Positions 11,551-23,204 of a stretch of 40,156 bases of DNA are shown here, piece after piece; position 1 is the stretch's first letter; every line of letters begins with the position of its first letter. The position numbers were made by a program, and so were the translations under genes. Under the pieces are notes generated by a model, which worked only from the letters and a program-made list of their open reading frames with translations, ran no database searches and was not told the DNA's origin. Source of the DNA: Welwitschia mirabilis (taxonomy: Eukaryota > Gnetophyta > Gnetopsida > Welwitschiales); the NCBI GenBank assembly GCA_051453625.1, contig JBOZIK010000001.1, positions 152,519,924-152,560,079 of the forward strand, given 5' to 3'.

Positions 11551-13375
11551 CCTTATCAGCCCTTAACAAAATAAGCAAATAATTACAAATTGTGTCTTAA
11601 ATTGACTAAAATAAATATTAACTGGGAAAAGGTAAATTAAGTTCATAAATCTCATCATGTAGGATTAAATGTCAAAATCTAATAAACTGGACATATTCTT
11701 TTGGTAGAGTATGTAACCATACTATCATCCTATGCATCATTCAAATAATTAAGAGGATGATATACTTTAAAAATTAGACTAAAAAAATTAAATGCCTATG
11801 ATCATGATTAGAATAACTAGAGTGTTGTAATCTACATTAACCTCCCACATAAAAAGTTTTTCACATTGTAAAATAAAAGCTAAATTTCATACATAAAAAT
11901 CTTCATAATATATAACATAATAACTTAGAAAAATGATGATGTGTATGTATAATCAAAACAATGATAACTTAAAATGATGTGTATGAATAAATCAGTAACT
12001 TTTAAGTACAATTCACAAGGGATAAATACATAATAAATAGTTATAANNNNNNNNNNNNNNNNNNNNNNNNNNNNNNNNNNNNNNNNNNNNNNNNNNNNNN
12101 NNNNNNNNNNNNNNNNNNNNNNNNNNNNNNNNNNNNNNNNNNNNNNTATAACATCACTTGTGATGAAGTCTACATGATAGCTCATAAATAGAACTAGATA
12201 AGAAGAATGCTCTTCTTCATGTGAAAAGTGCATATTAAGAGTCTGCTATCTAGTGTATGTCCTTGTAAATAATACCCATAATGCATCATAGAAATAATAT
12301 GAAATCATAACTAGACCAACACATCACATAAATGTATAATAAAAGCTCAAAAATAACTGATACAATTAAAATTCTTGCTTAAAAATATCTTAAGAGTATA
12401 TCCTGGCTTATCCCTTCTTATGAAATAGTATGTCTTACATTGCATTAACATAAAAAGAAAAAGACAATACTACATCTATGGAGGTCATCCACTTATGTCA
12501 TTCAAATGACACCATAGATGATAGATCTTTAAGAAAGATTAGCAAAAAATGAAGTCTTATCAAAGTAAATGAGTCAATAATAGAAACAATGAGGCCTGAG
12601 AAAGTAATTATCAAGTATAGAAGATGGGGAAAAACTAAGAATCATCATGAAGCATGAAAAGTAAGGATAACATAAGGTAGAGAAAGAGTATCAAGATAAA
12701 GCAGTGATTATGTATCAAGTAGAAAAAAGTAATGCTAAAGAAAATTCTCAATTGTGCCTAAATTCAAAATCATTTAAGAATAACAAGTGGATTTCAAAAC
12801 TCAAAAATGTGCTAAAAGAAAAAATTATCATCATGAACTAAAGGGACACCATTTATGATAATGAAAAAAGAAGGTAAACTCTTATAGAGAAAATTGTGAG
12901 TGAAAGCAAAAACAATAAGAAACCTATTAAATGATCAAGTCCTAAATATTATGATGAAAACGTATGTGAATGACGTTAAAATACCAAGTAAAACACCTAA
13001 CGAAAACAAAATAAAAATGGATAGCTAGAAACATGAAAAATATTATGTACTTACCCTAAATTATAACATAACAAACTCCCTTAGTAAAAATCATAAAATC
13101 ACCTGATTAATGATGCATGACATGATGTAAAAAACTTCATAAAGTACTACTTGAATAGGTAGTGATTATGATGATTCTATGTATATCTAATGTTTTTAAA
13201 TAATAAATGATAAGATCAAAAGCTACTCAAAAATGGATCCACTTACTTAAACCCTAAAACCACATCAAAATCTTAAAAAAATGAAATGATCATGAAGTAA
13301 TAGTTAATAAGTCTAGCAAATACGCAATGCCTCTAATGAAATTAGGAACATCACTAATTCCATAGCCTCAAAGTG
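11551..13375 (-). other. 3' untranslated region of element B, no gene seen
   Basis: AT-rich sequence between polypurine tract and conserved block, partly alignable to element A's 3' region (13060-13250 against 8300-8470). A 100-base gap lies at 12047-12146. The open frame spanning that gap (11925-12233) is made of N codons and is not supported. Confidence 0.6.
12047..12146. other. Assembly gap, 100 N
   Basis: A round 100 N, probably a gap of unknown true length. Both flanks carry short ataa strings. Confidence 0.99.
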
Positions 13376-13530
13376 ATTTTTATTCCATGACGAGGAGAGT
13401 TCAATCACTATCAGAGGAGTAAGTACCTATAAACCATAACTAATTAACCTCCCAAGTGGAGTTCTCACAGCTGCCAACCCTATTAAAGGTCCCTTTTAAG
13501 AAAATATATCAGAGTGTGATATAACATCAT
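13376..13530 (-). promoter_or_regulatory. Conserved 3' noncoding block, copy in element B
   Basis: Plus-strand landmarks are gaggagagttcaatcacta, gtggagttctcacagctgcc and aaaggtcccttttaagaaaa. The same order occurs at 37770-37920 (gaggagagtgcaatcacta, gtgtagttctcatagctacc) and, inverted, at 8035-8165. The block lies just downstream of the accessory ORF on the minus strand. Confidence 0.75.
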
Positions 13531-14099
13531 GGTGACCATGTTTCTATCTTAGATATAAAAGATCATGATCATTATTTATTTTTTCTAACTTTCTTTTGGG
13601 ATAAATCCCACATGACCAAGTACTCTTAAAGATGAGAGTAAAGTAATGAGATGATGAATAAAGAAGAACACACCCAAACAACTAAAGACCCATATCATTA
13701 AGAGAGAACAAAAGAGCTAAGGAATCTTCCTTTAAAATGAAGTTTATAAATATACAAATGTATTAAGATTAGGTGAATAGAATCTTATCACTTTAAAATT
13801 CCCAAGTAAATGATTACTACTCATGGTAACTTTATAAAGTAAAACATAAGTTAAGGTAAAGATGTTGAAGCGATAGCATAATGTCTACCAAAGGAATCAG
13901 CTAAGGAAGAATTCAGACAATGATAAGAGGGAAGTCCTTCTCATTGAGAGGAACTTCTAAGACAAGTACTTCTATCATGTTCAAGGTTTAATTGGTAGGT
14001 ATTTTATAGATTTTTAACCTTTGTCTATTAAACTTTCAAAATTTCCCTAGTTTTTAAATTAGAAGCCTCATTTAAGCCATTAGAATATAATTTTTCTAA

Positions 14100-14880
14100 A
14101 AAATAAGGACCAAACCATGTGGAAACCTATTGATAAATCATAAATGTACACATGCATTTTTTAGAGGGATTAGTTTCCAATAGATAACATGAATAAGTAA
14201 CATTTTGAATTTATAAAATTCATTTGCAACATAAGAGATAAAGAGTTCATATAATTCATGGAAAAATAATCTCTTTTCAAACTTATGATACAAAGAATTT
14301 AAACATATATTCCATCGACACATTTATATTGAGAATGAAAAGGGTTAATGACACTATAGGAATCCAAAAAATTTGAGAAAATTTCTTAGGATGATTGATT
14401 AAGGCAAATTTAACTTACTTAAAAGCTCCCTAAGTTTTAACTTTAAGTATGAATTATCATCAAGAAGAGAAGGTTTTTCCAAATTTAGAAGTCCAAGATA
14501 TATTAGGTCATGGTTTTGGAAACATTTATATTAAGAGACATAAGCTAAAATAAACTTTGTAAAAGAGGGAAGGATGTTACTTTTAGTATTTTTAGGAGGA
14601 AGTACATGGGTAGACTCTTTAAGTTGGATTACTATATTAGAAATAATAAGTTTATTCTTGATTAAGTTTGGTTGAAATTTTGTGGGTTTTTCATTATTCT
14701 TATTCTCCTTATTGTTGTTTTTGTTATTACTTTGTTAAATGATTTTTATACTTTTCTCATCGGTATGTTTAACTATATTTTCCTTTTCTTCATTGTACAC
14801 ATTATTACTTTGTGGAATATTACTATCATTGTTCATTGTTTTTGATTGTTGTCTAGATGATTATGATGAATGACATTCCA
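14100..14880 (-). pseudogene. Accessory ORF remnant of element B
   Basis: On the minus strand an Asn/Lys-rich linker (about 14800-14660, NNKNNNKENKNNEKPT) runs into FQPNLIKNKLIISN and, after stops, KFEKRLFFHELYELFIS in an open frame at 14323-14138. Element A's region at 5930-7250 encodes the same segments in the same order. The block follows the protease, where autonomous Athila elements continue into RT. The family is not recognised. It could be a leftover C-terminal extension of the gag-protease polyprotein or a separate ORF of this non-autonomous lineage. At least three stops and probable frameshifts break it. Confidence 0.5.
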
Positions 14881-15119
14881 CATCACAAAGATTTTTAGTT
14901 AATTTTACAAGTTGGACTTCTTCCTATTTACAAGTTTTACTTCCTAACCCTCCGAATCAAAACTATTTATTTTAGTTGGATTATCATATCAACTTAGCTT
15001 ATGTAGCATTATTAATCTCTATTTAACTAGGTGATTGTGTAACAATAAGATTGATTTAACTTTTTCTTCTAGGTTTCCCTCATCTTTCACATCTTTCTTA
15101 GTAGCATAAAAGAACTTTA

Positions 15120-15780
15120 ATAGTGTACTTCTTGTTATGTATGTGATATTTTATCAATCCAGTTCATATGTCTATGATGCAGTGAGCAGTTACATAAAAA
15201 TCTCTTTTTAAGAGTAGTGGGTAGCTTCCATTATGTTTTACTTTAATGATAACCATATCTATTGGGTAGAATGATTCTTATTTTTGAATTAATAAGTCTT
15301 TAATAATCCTCATAAGTTTATTAGTTGAAGTATCAGCTAACTCCAAGGTGATTTATATAGGTTTAGTTCTATTTTTGACCCAAGTCTTTTGAATCTATGA
15401 AGAGGGATGATGTTTACACTTGCTTCTATATATATCAAGGCTTTTTTGATTTTCTTATTCCCTTATAAAGTAACATTCACTATTATTATCCCAAGTTATT
15501 TAAATTTAAGACACTTTTGCATGACTAAGTTAGAGATAGATTACATAAGAAAGACCTTAACTAGTCTTTTCACAACTTTGCATACTTAGGATTTTCTTGT
15601 AAGAGTTTCTAAAAGGGTAATATCTTGCATTAAGGCTTTTAAGTATTCATCAAAGATAGGATTTGTTTAGCTTATCAAGCCAAGGGATAGCTTATCCTTT
15701 TCTTTTATTTTTGCTAAAGGCTCATCTAAATTTGAAGGGATGTAATACATTTCTAAGAATTCATTCCTCACCTTTATCAT
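15120..15780 (-). pseudogene. Retroviral-type aspartic protease remnant (Athila-like)
   Basis: On the minus strand the segment KALIYIEASVNIIPLHRF (about 15448-15390) matches the active-site region of Athila-type proteases, which usually reads KALCDLGASVNLMPLSIF. The catalytic Asp-Leu-Gly-Ala-Ser has become Tyr-Ile-Glu-Ala-Ser, so the enzyme is dead. Downstream, PIDMVIIKVKHN and LLLKRDFYVTAHC (about 15276-15181) match the PVDFVVLDMEED and LILGRPFLATARA segments of the family. Upstream, IFDEYLKALMQDITLLE (about 15660) fits the linker between Gag and protease. In a live element the protease would cut the Gag-Pol polyprotein. The comparison strings are from memory of the family. The order gag, then protease, on the same strand supports the call. 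Confidence 0.75.
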
Positions 15781-16149
15781 CATTTTTGAAAGTTGAAGTC
15801 TCTTGAATAGGTGGTGTTGTATCATTTTCACTTCTAGTTACTACCTTTTAATCTATTTTTACTTCATTTGGATTTGGTAAAGATTGAGTTGCAATAGACT
15901 CTTGTGATCTTTGATGGACTAACATTATTTGTTAAAGCATACTACCTAATTTTCAATGTTCATATTAGTATTTTCTTGTGCTTTGCTTAACTCTTCTATT
16001 AAGTCTATAACTAGGTCACTCTAATTTTGTTGAAAATTTAAAGAACTTAATTAGAAGTTAGAGTTATTTGATGAAAGTTTAAATTCTTGAATCTACTCTC
16101 AAAAGATTTTCAATTTGATTGTCCACCCATTCTTTATTAATATTACATT

Positions 16150-16900
16150 TGATTTTAAATGTTGGAAGGCCTTTGGTTAAATGCACATACTTCTTCAAGT
16201 ATTTTCTCTTTACATTTTAGTAAGAGACATTCTTTTGTTGAATGATAGCTATCTTCACATAAATCACATATTGAAATTACATTATTTTTTTTTGTTGTCT
16301 TTTCATAAACTATTATTTGAGTGTATTTCTCTAAAGTACTAGTAAAATCCTTAAACAAATTGATTGAATTATTTTATTCTTCCTCCTTATCATGTTTTAC
16401 TAAATTTAGGTCTTTTATGATTTGGCCTATGATTTGATTTTCTTTAAAAGTTGATTTTAGTCAAGTTTGACTTATCTTAATTAGATCTTCTAATAACTTC
16501 CATGCATCATCCAAAGTTAAGTTGATTATGTTTCCACCACAAGAAAAGTCTACAAGTTGTTTTGTTTGACTATCCAATTCATTGCAAAAATAATTTGTTA
16601 ATTCCTATTTACAAAATTCATTAATACGATTGGAATGAATAGCTATGATAAATCACTCATAAGTTGTGACATAGTCTTTATGGGATTATTATTAAAAGAT
16701 AATACCTTCTTTTCTTCTTTTTTTTATGGTATTATCATCCAAAAATATTTTAATGAAAGCTTCTTATACTTGATTTCAAGATTTAAGACTCTTATGAGGA
16801 ATGGTTCTGATTCAAAGTTTTGCTTTTTATCTAAGTGTAATAGAAAAGATGATCATGTGTGTTTTATTACTAATTCATTTTGTTCCATTTCCTAAGGTGA
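16150..16900 (-). pseudogene. Gag remnant with CCHC zinc knuckle (element B)
   Basis: An open frame at 16358-16155 (67 codons, minus strand) contains CDLCEDSYHSTKEC, an intact CX2CX4HX4C zinc knuckle as in nucleocapsid parts of retrotransposon Gag. About 130 bp upstream in the element, at 16590-16490, the frame reads ELDSQTKQLVDFSCGG and LTLDDAWKLLEDL. This matches the conserved end of the plant retrotransposon Gag domain (typically ...DASAGGxxxxKTPEEAWELLE). Gag would form the particle and bind the RNA. The frame upstream is broken by stops, and a gap begins at 17015, so the N-terminus is not visible. The first Met in the short frame is not a real start. Confidence 0.75.
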
Positions 16901-17014
16901 GAACAAGTTGTTTTATATTAGCAAGATTTTGAAAAAGTTATTAATTAAGTTTTTTAAAAATGTTGGATATGGATGTAAGTTTGTTAGTTCTACATCATTA
17001 CCAGAAGCTAAGTC

Positions 17015-17114
17015 NNNNNNNNNNNNNNNNNNNNNNNNNNNNNNNNNNNNNNNNNNNNNNNNNNNNNNNNNNNNNNNNNNNNNNNNNNNNNNNNNNNNNN
17101 NNNNNNNNNNNNNN
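17015..17114. other. Assembly gap, 100 N
   Basis: Interrupts the leader or gag N-terminal part of element B. Open frames that cross it consist mostly of N codons. Confidence 0.99.
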
Positions 17115-17345
17115 AAGTCAAAATGGTTTTGGATTTTAAAATTTCTTTTGGCTATTAAATCTTTAAGTGTAACATTTGTATTTGTATTAGATGTTCATAT
17201 CATAATTAGTATATTAGGCAAGGCTACCTATTTTGCTTTTGCATTGAATTTAATAATCTTCTTTTGATTTTTTTTTTGAAATAACAAATTAGAAAAATTG
17301 TCTTCTTTAATTCTTGGAATTTCCATACTTGGGGTGTGCAATTGA

Positions 17346-17531
17346 NNNNNNNNNNNNNNNNNNNNNNNNNNNNNNNNNNNNNNNNNNNNNNNNNNNNNNN
17401 NNNNNNNNNNNNNNNNNNNNNNNNNNNNNNNNNNNNNNNNNNNNNNNNNNNNNNNNNNNNNNNNNNNNNNNNNNNNNNNNNNNNNNNNNNNNNNNNNNNN
17501 NNNNNNNNNNNNNNNNNNNNNNNNNNNNNNN
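17346..17531. other. Assembly gap, 186 N
   Basis: This gap has a non-round length, unlike the 100-N gaps, so its size may be an estimate from linking data. It falls between primer-binding site and gag of element B. Confidence 0.99.
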
Positions 17532-17871
17532 TATAAACAGAGAAAAATAGATTTACAAAAAAGTCGATAGAAATAGAAAAAGATGGTCATCTACTTGTGT
17601 TGTCTAGATGCAGGAGGGAACAATCGTATTATAGAATACCCTAGTTGTAGAAAATAGAAATAAAAATCCTAGTTTTAGGCCATTGTCTGCATGAGTCATT
17701 TAGATGATAAAGAGGACAACGAGGCATTATTTGTAGTACGAAAATAAAAAATGTGAAAAGAAAAACTATAGAATCTAGAGTAAAAATATAGTGCTACCAC
17801 AACTAAACAACTTGAATCAAAATCTAAGGTACTTATTTGTTATAATGATAATTCTCTAGCTCCTTATGACA

Positions 17872-17890
17872 TTCTTTGACAATGGTACTA
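17872..17890 (-). promoter_or_regulatory. Primer-binding site of element B (tRNA-Asp type, decayed)
   Basis: The minus strand reads tagtaccattgtcaaagaa three bases after the LTR end. Against the sequence TGGCGCCGTTGCCGGGGAA common to Athila/Tat elements (from memory; usually ascribed to a tRNA-Asp primer), it has eight differences. All eight are C to T or G to A, and no transversion or indel is needed. Confidence 0.7.
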
Positions 17891-17893
17891 AAA

Positions 17894-19157
17894 TGTTATA
17901 ATGCATATTTATGCAATTCTTAAGTCCTTAAGTAATTCCTATCAATTATAAATGCTTGCATAAAACACATGATTGTATAGATGAGAGTTAATTCAAATGT
18001 TATATTCCATTGAAGGTACTAAGGTGAGAAGTTAGAGAATTAATTTAAGTGAAGTATCTTTCATATTTTTTATTTATTTAAATATCTTTCATATATTCTG
18101 TTTAAGTCAAGAAACAAAAACAATGCAGAAAAAAATGCAAGAGAAATATAAATGCAATGCTTATAGATGAGATGCAAATAAAAATATCCTACCAATCTTC
18201 TTATTAAAAAAAATAATACTTATAACCTAAATAAATTAGAAAATACTATTACTAAACCCAAATCAACATAGGCAATAAGGCACATCAAATAGAATATAAT
18301 GAAATGTAACTATTCTAGTTATGAAAATGCAATAATAAATGAAATGCAAATACTAACCTAACAATATCAATCTTCCCTTACAATCTAGATTAATTACAAA
18401 GACATCATAAAATCATAAAAAACATAAACCATAATGGATATGCACATAATGGAAATAAAGAAACTATTTTATTAATCTCGAACTAAGAATCCACTTATAA
18501 AGTAGTAGCACCTCAATGGAGGATGCACAACTCAACATCAAATAAGACCTCCCTCTGTAACTATGGATGGATCTCTTGTCCTTCTATCTCTCATCATAAT
18601 ATTAACAGGTATAAAAGATAGCTAATAATAAGGGAAAGGGAGTATTTATTTATTTATACATAGAAGTTTTTCAAAAATAGAAAATCTTAGTAGCTCAGAC
18701 AAAATTCTAACAACTTAAAGAGATGTATGGAATTACTATGAAAATTAGATTTATTATTACTTAGAAATAATTATCATCTTAACTATTATTTAGATGATAA
18801 TTAGGATGATTCAACATTAGAAAAGATAACATGATCTTCTAGCTCTAATCCAAGTCAGCATATTTATTAGCTCCTAATATGCTATTGTCTAGTACTATCA
18901 TCTAGATGAAGAAGGGGACATCACCCTTTTTGCATTCTTCAATTAAGTGAAATTAACCTTCTTGATCACTAGGCTTCTTCTAAGAATGATTAGTATTAGA
19001 ATTTTCTCTATATGCCTAAAAAATTCTAAGGATTTCATGTTTCTATGATAATCCCATTAACTCTTCATAATCATTAAAACTCCATATAAATCTATCTAAT
19101 GCCCTCCAAAAGTCCTTAAAATACCCTATCAAATATATATAATATGGCATTGGAACA
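17894..19157 (-). repeat. 5' LTR of element B
   Basis: About 1264 bp. On the minus strand it begins TGTTCCAATGCC at 19157 and ends ...ATAACA at 17894, just before the primer-binding site. Its outer 430 bp match 11105-11535. The rest aligns in inverted orientation with the LTRs of element A (for example 18400-18600 against 10570-10770). A shorter end at about 18025 (ttctca) is possible but would leave the primer-binding site 130 bp away. Confidence 0.8.
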
Positions 19158-19704
19158 AGAATATACTCATGGTTCTATGGAATATAATTAAAAAATGCAT
19201 TTATAAAGTTACTCATTTGCATGATATATCTTTAATAATTATGTATGATAGAAATTAAAAACTTATCTAAAAATGTTACCAAGAATTATAATTGATTTTA
19301 AAAACAAAGTTAAATGTAGGCATTGCATTTCACTCCTAAATAGATGGTTAGATAGAACTGATTAATTAAATTTTATAAGATCTTCTTAGAGACTGTATTT
19401 AACATGCACCTAAGAGTTGGAAAGAACATTTACCATTAAGTGAATTTTTACACAATAATAATTACCAAAATTTAATTCAAATAGCTCCATTTATAGCTTT
19501 GTATGATTAAAAATGAAAGCACTTACTATATAAACAGGGCTCGAGGAAAGATTGATCTAATTCTAAGTCAATGATTATGTATTACTTAAAATATCATTAA
19601 CTAAATTAGTAATATAAGGAGTTAGGAGATTAAAATTAGTATTTAGATTTATTGAATCATTTTAAATACTAGAACATATTAGACATATAACATACAACAT
19701 TTTT
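19158..19704. other. Spacer between elements B and C, nothing recognised
   Basis: AT-rich DNA with no open frame or repeat that I can assign. It may be the genomic flank separating two insertions. Confidence 0.5.
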
Positions 19705-20998
19705 TTATGTTCATGATGAAATTTAGCTACACTTGTATCTATTGTTAATGTATGAGATGATGTAAGATCACCCTAGAAAGATAAATATTATGTAATCAAA
19801 TCCAATGTTTACTAAATAAACTAGGGCTTCCATTTATAGTATAGTCTAGTTTCATTCTTTTACAATGATAAATGTGATGAGATATCAATAAAACAAGCAT
19901 AATGAAAGATGAGTAACAAGTATTTAAGATGTTTAAAAAAGCTTAAGAATGGACATAACTTCAAGGTTTAGCATAATAGATTCAAAGATAATAAAAGTAT
20001 TTAGTTAAGATCATGTAGTTTCACTCTTTAAGTTTAATGACTTATATTAAGTATAACAATTATGCTGAAGCATGATGGTATAATTTTATTCATCGTATGA
20101 ATTTTGGTGGTCTAGCCAAGTCACTCTAGTTTTTATAGTAAGAATATCATAAGAAAGAAAAGTAGGATTCTCTTAAGATTCATCAAATAAAAATTCAAGT
20201 TATGAAACTAATGTCCAAACAAGAATCACAAATGAAATCTTAAAATACTTAACATGCCTTAGTCAAACTAGGCATAACAAGTATGAAGTAATCACAATGT
20301 GATATCAAAGTAATGAACTAAGGAAAGAACATGCAACACTTTATTAACAAATGAGTGAAAGCATATAATTAGTGAAAATAACTTAATTCTAATTCAAAAA
20401 ATATCATGATATCTTAAAATCTAGCCCATTCTTAATGAGAAGATTAGAAAGAACTCATGACTAAAGATTCAATAATCTTCTTGTAATGGTATGAAAATGA
20501 ATGCCTTCAATTAAAATAAAGTAGGATATTTATAGCCAAATTGGAATTATAAATTAGTGTTTATAAGGCCTAATGGAATTACTCTTCAGAGTATCCAAGT
20601 GTAATAAGGTCATTCTTTAGTCATGGAACTAAATTGAGGGTTTCTCTTAGAAAATGCTATCCATTTAGCAAAGGACTTTAGATATGCTCTTGATGAATTG
20701 CTTGTAATAGGAAGGCTTAAGAGCATAAGTATTAATCTAGTCTACAAATAGTAACCAATACTATTACTCCTAGAATTGGTACCACCCTTACGTGAATTAG
20801 CACACCTTCCTATTCTCTCACCATGCTCCAAATGATTTTAATGATTTTTAAAATGATAATTTTAAGGTAGATTATTAGTAAAACTAAATTTTAATAGTTT
20901 TAAGGATAATATATGCATAAAAATATGATAATGACAAATTAAGCATGCTAACATTTCCGAGATATCTTGACCTAGATGTTAGTTCTTATGTGTTATCA
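19705..20998 (-). repeat. 3' LTR of element C
   Basis: On the minus strand it starts TGATAACACATAAG at 20998, directly after a polypurine tract. It matches the right copy throughout, for example catgtagtttcactctttaa here against tatgtagcttcactccttaa at about 28244. The left limit is where similarity fades, near 19705-19712. Confidence 0.8.
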
Positions 20999-21010
20999 TA
21001 CCCCCAATTA
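20999..21010 (-). promoter_or_regulatory. Polypurine tract of element C
   Basis: The minus strand reads taattgggggta directly before the LTR TG. The G5 run next to a TG start is the standard arrangement. Confidence 0.8.
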
Positions 21011-23200
21011 ATATTTTACTAGTCCCTTAGCATAAAAGAAGTATCAAAGATTGTTTAACATGGCAAAAATTGTAAATCTAATTAATCAAGTATTACAAGA
21101 AATGATGAAATAATTCAAAATTATTTGGCCAAGTTAGGAAAAAAGGCACACTTAGGCAATAGAATAAAGCATGAAAGATAAGTTATTAAGTGTAAATTCC
21201 ACTTTTCTCAATCAAATTTAAACTTAAAGGATCAAAAAAAAAAAAAAAGTGAATGTAAAAAGAATGAGAAGTGACTAATGCATGTTCTAGTGTAGTTTAA
21301 AATAAGCTAAGAATGAATTTTTTTTAAAAATAAAATATGAAATACATGATGAAATTAGGGACTAGGAAATAGAAATTAATGTAACAGAAAAACTCCTAAT
21401 TAAAATAACTATTAATTATAATGAATTAAATCTCTAAATCTAAAATATGTACTACTCAATTAATCAAAAAATAAGGGATGAAAGATAAAATCTGATACTT
21501 TGGAAATGAAAATGATGGATTCATATTAGTCAATTTTTGTGATGTTTTAATGAAAATCCGATTGATAGAAAAATTGAAAATTAAATAAAGATTATCTTAA
21601 TTAAACAAGAATCTATTTTGTAGATTATAGTTATGGAATCATTTTTTTAAGAGTTAATCTATGATTGTTTACTTACAAAGAATAAAATTCAAGTTAAAAT
21701 GTTAGAAATTATGCGATATTTGAAAGAAAGCTAGATTAATAGAAAGAAGAACTTAGAATTGTTCTTAAATTATGGGATAAAAGTTATTACCAAAAGAGAA
21801 AATGCAAGGAAATAAAAATTACAATGCAATTGGGAAAACATGAAAGAGATGTATAGGTGAAAAAGGTAAAGAGGGGAGAAAATAAAAACTAGATTATAAA
21901 GTACAAACATTGATTAAATAGATAGATGTTAGAAGCAAATATAATCTCACTAACAAAAAACTAAAGGATTCTATGAAAAGGCCATAAATATAAGTTGATC
22001 ATGCATAGAAACAAAACGTTGATAGTGTTGATGAGGGTAGATGGTAACATTAGCAAGGATTTGATACACACATTAAAAATGAACAAAAGAGTTAACAAAA
22101 TTGCAAAGGTCATAGACAACTCATATGATGGATGCAATTAAGCTTTGAATCACATGTTTTCATAAGAACAAAATGAAATTTGAATCATAATATCTTTGGT
22201 TCTCATCAATTCTTCAGATTACATTTGTCATGGATCTGAGTTTTAAATGGTGAGGTCACATCATGAGAAAACTAATGTGTGTTTCTTTTATACTTTCTTC
22301 TTAAAATGGCATATGAAATAAATGAAAATGAAATGGATGATTGTGGAAAATGGATGAAATAATGGAAATCATGATGTTACTATGAAAATAATGAATAAAG
22401 AAGAGAACAAAATCAAAGAAACTAGCCTTTAAAGTAAAGTTAAAACATTTACAGGTATTTTTTTCTTAATTCAAATTAGGGGATCTTATGTTAATACAAT
22501 GTAAAGCCCAAATAGGGTAAAAGATTTACAAAATAAGAGAAATCAAGAAACTTTAAGCTATAATTAGATAAATGAAACATACATCTAGAAATCTTTAATT
22601 TCAACCTTAATTTCAATTTATTTTCATTCTACTTCTATATTTAACCATGTTTCAAGAATTTGATCATATTGAGAATTTAGTGTTATGGTACTTACTTCTA
22701 ATATATTTAATATGTTATACTACAAGCATTTAATGTTGCTTTGCCAGTAAGCATTTATAGCTTTGATATAATTGAACATATCACATTGTTAACAGACATT
22801 CATATTCCTAATACAATTAACTAGACCTAATAGAAATGATTATAAGAAAATGTGCTAGTGAGTAGCTTCAAGATTTTTCCTTGATTTATTTTTATCTCTT
22901 TTCTTTCTCTCTATTTTTTTTAAAAAATATATTCATAATACATAAAAGGGATCATTAGATCATTAGCCTAATAAATACATGATATCATTCCCATGAATGA
23001 TTTGAAATTACAAAACTACATAAAAAAAGAAAAATCACCTTTTTTCTTGATTCCAAATTGAAGGACAAAGGGGATCAAAACCTTAACAAAGAACTCAAGA
23101 TAAAGATGGATTATTCTTAAAATTCTATCCATCTCTACTAAGACATTGAAATTAAAAATATCACTTTATTAATAAATCATATTCATTTTATTACTAAATC
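21011..23200 (-). other. 3' noncoding region of element C, no env-like ORF seen
   Basis: About 2.2 kb, very A-rich on the plus strand. Full-length Athila elements often carry an env-like ORF here. I see no signal peptide, membrane segment or long frame on the minus strand, only short frames broken by stops. Confidence 0.55.
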
Positions 23201-23204
23201 ATAT

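Larger units (their letters stand above)
11105..19157 (-). mobile_element. Element B: non-autonomous gag-protease LTR retrotransposon, inverted relative to A
   Basis: Read on the minus strand, it has a 5' LTR (17894-19157), a primer-binding site, gag with a zinc knuckle, protease, an accessory ORF, a conserved block, a polypurine tract and a truncated 3' LTR (about 11105-11535). The internal part is about 6.3 kb, as in element A. RT, RNase H and integrase are not seen between protease and accessory ORF, and A lacks them too. Three gaps fall inside (12047-12146, 17015-17114, 17346-17531); the missing sequence in the last two is most likely leader or gag. It is the better preserved of the two copies at protein level, but still has many stops. 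LTR and internal homology to A show that they are one family in opposite orientation. Confidence 0.85.

Noticed and set aside
11925-12233. Minus-strand frame of 102 codons
   Set aside because: One third is gap sequence and the rest has no family resemblance or conservation in element A.
17228-17590. Frames on both strands across the 186-N gap
   Set aside because: Most codons are N; the open length is an artefact of the gap.
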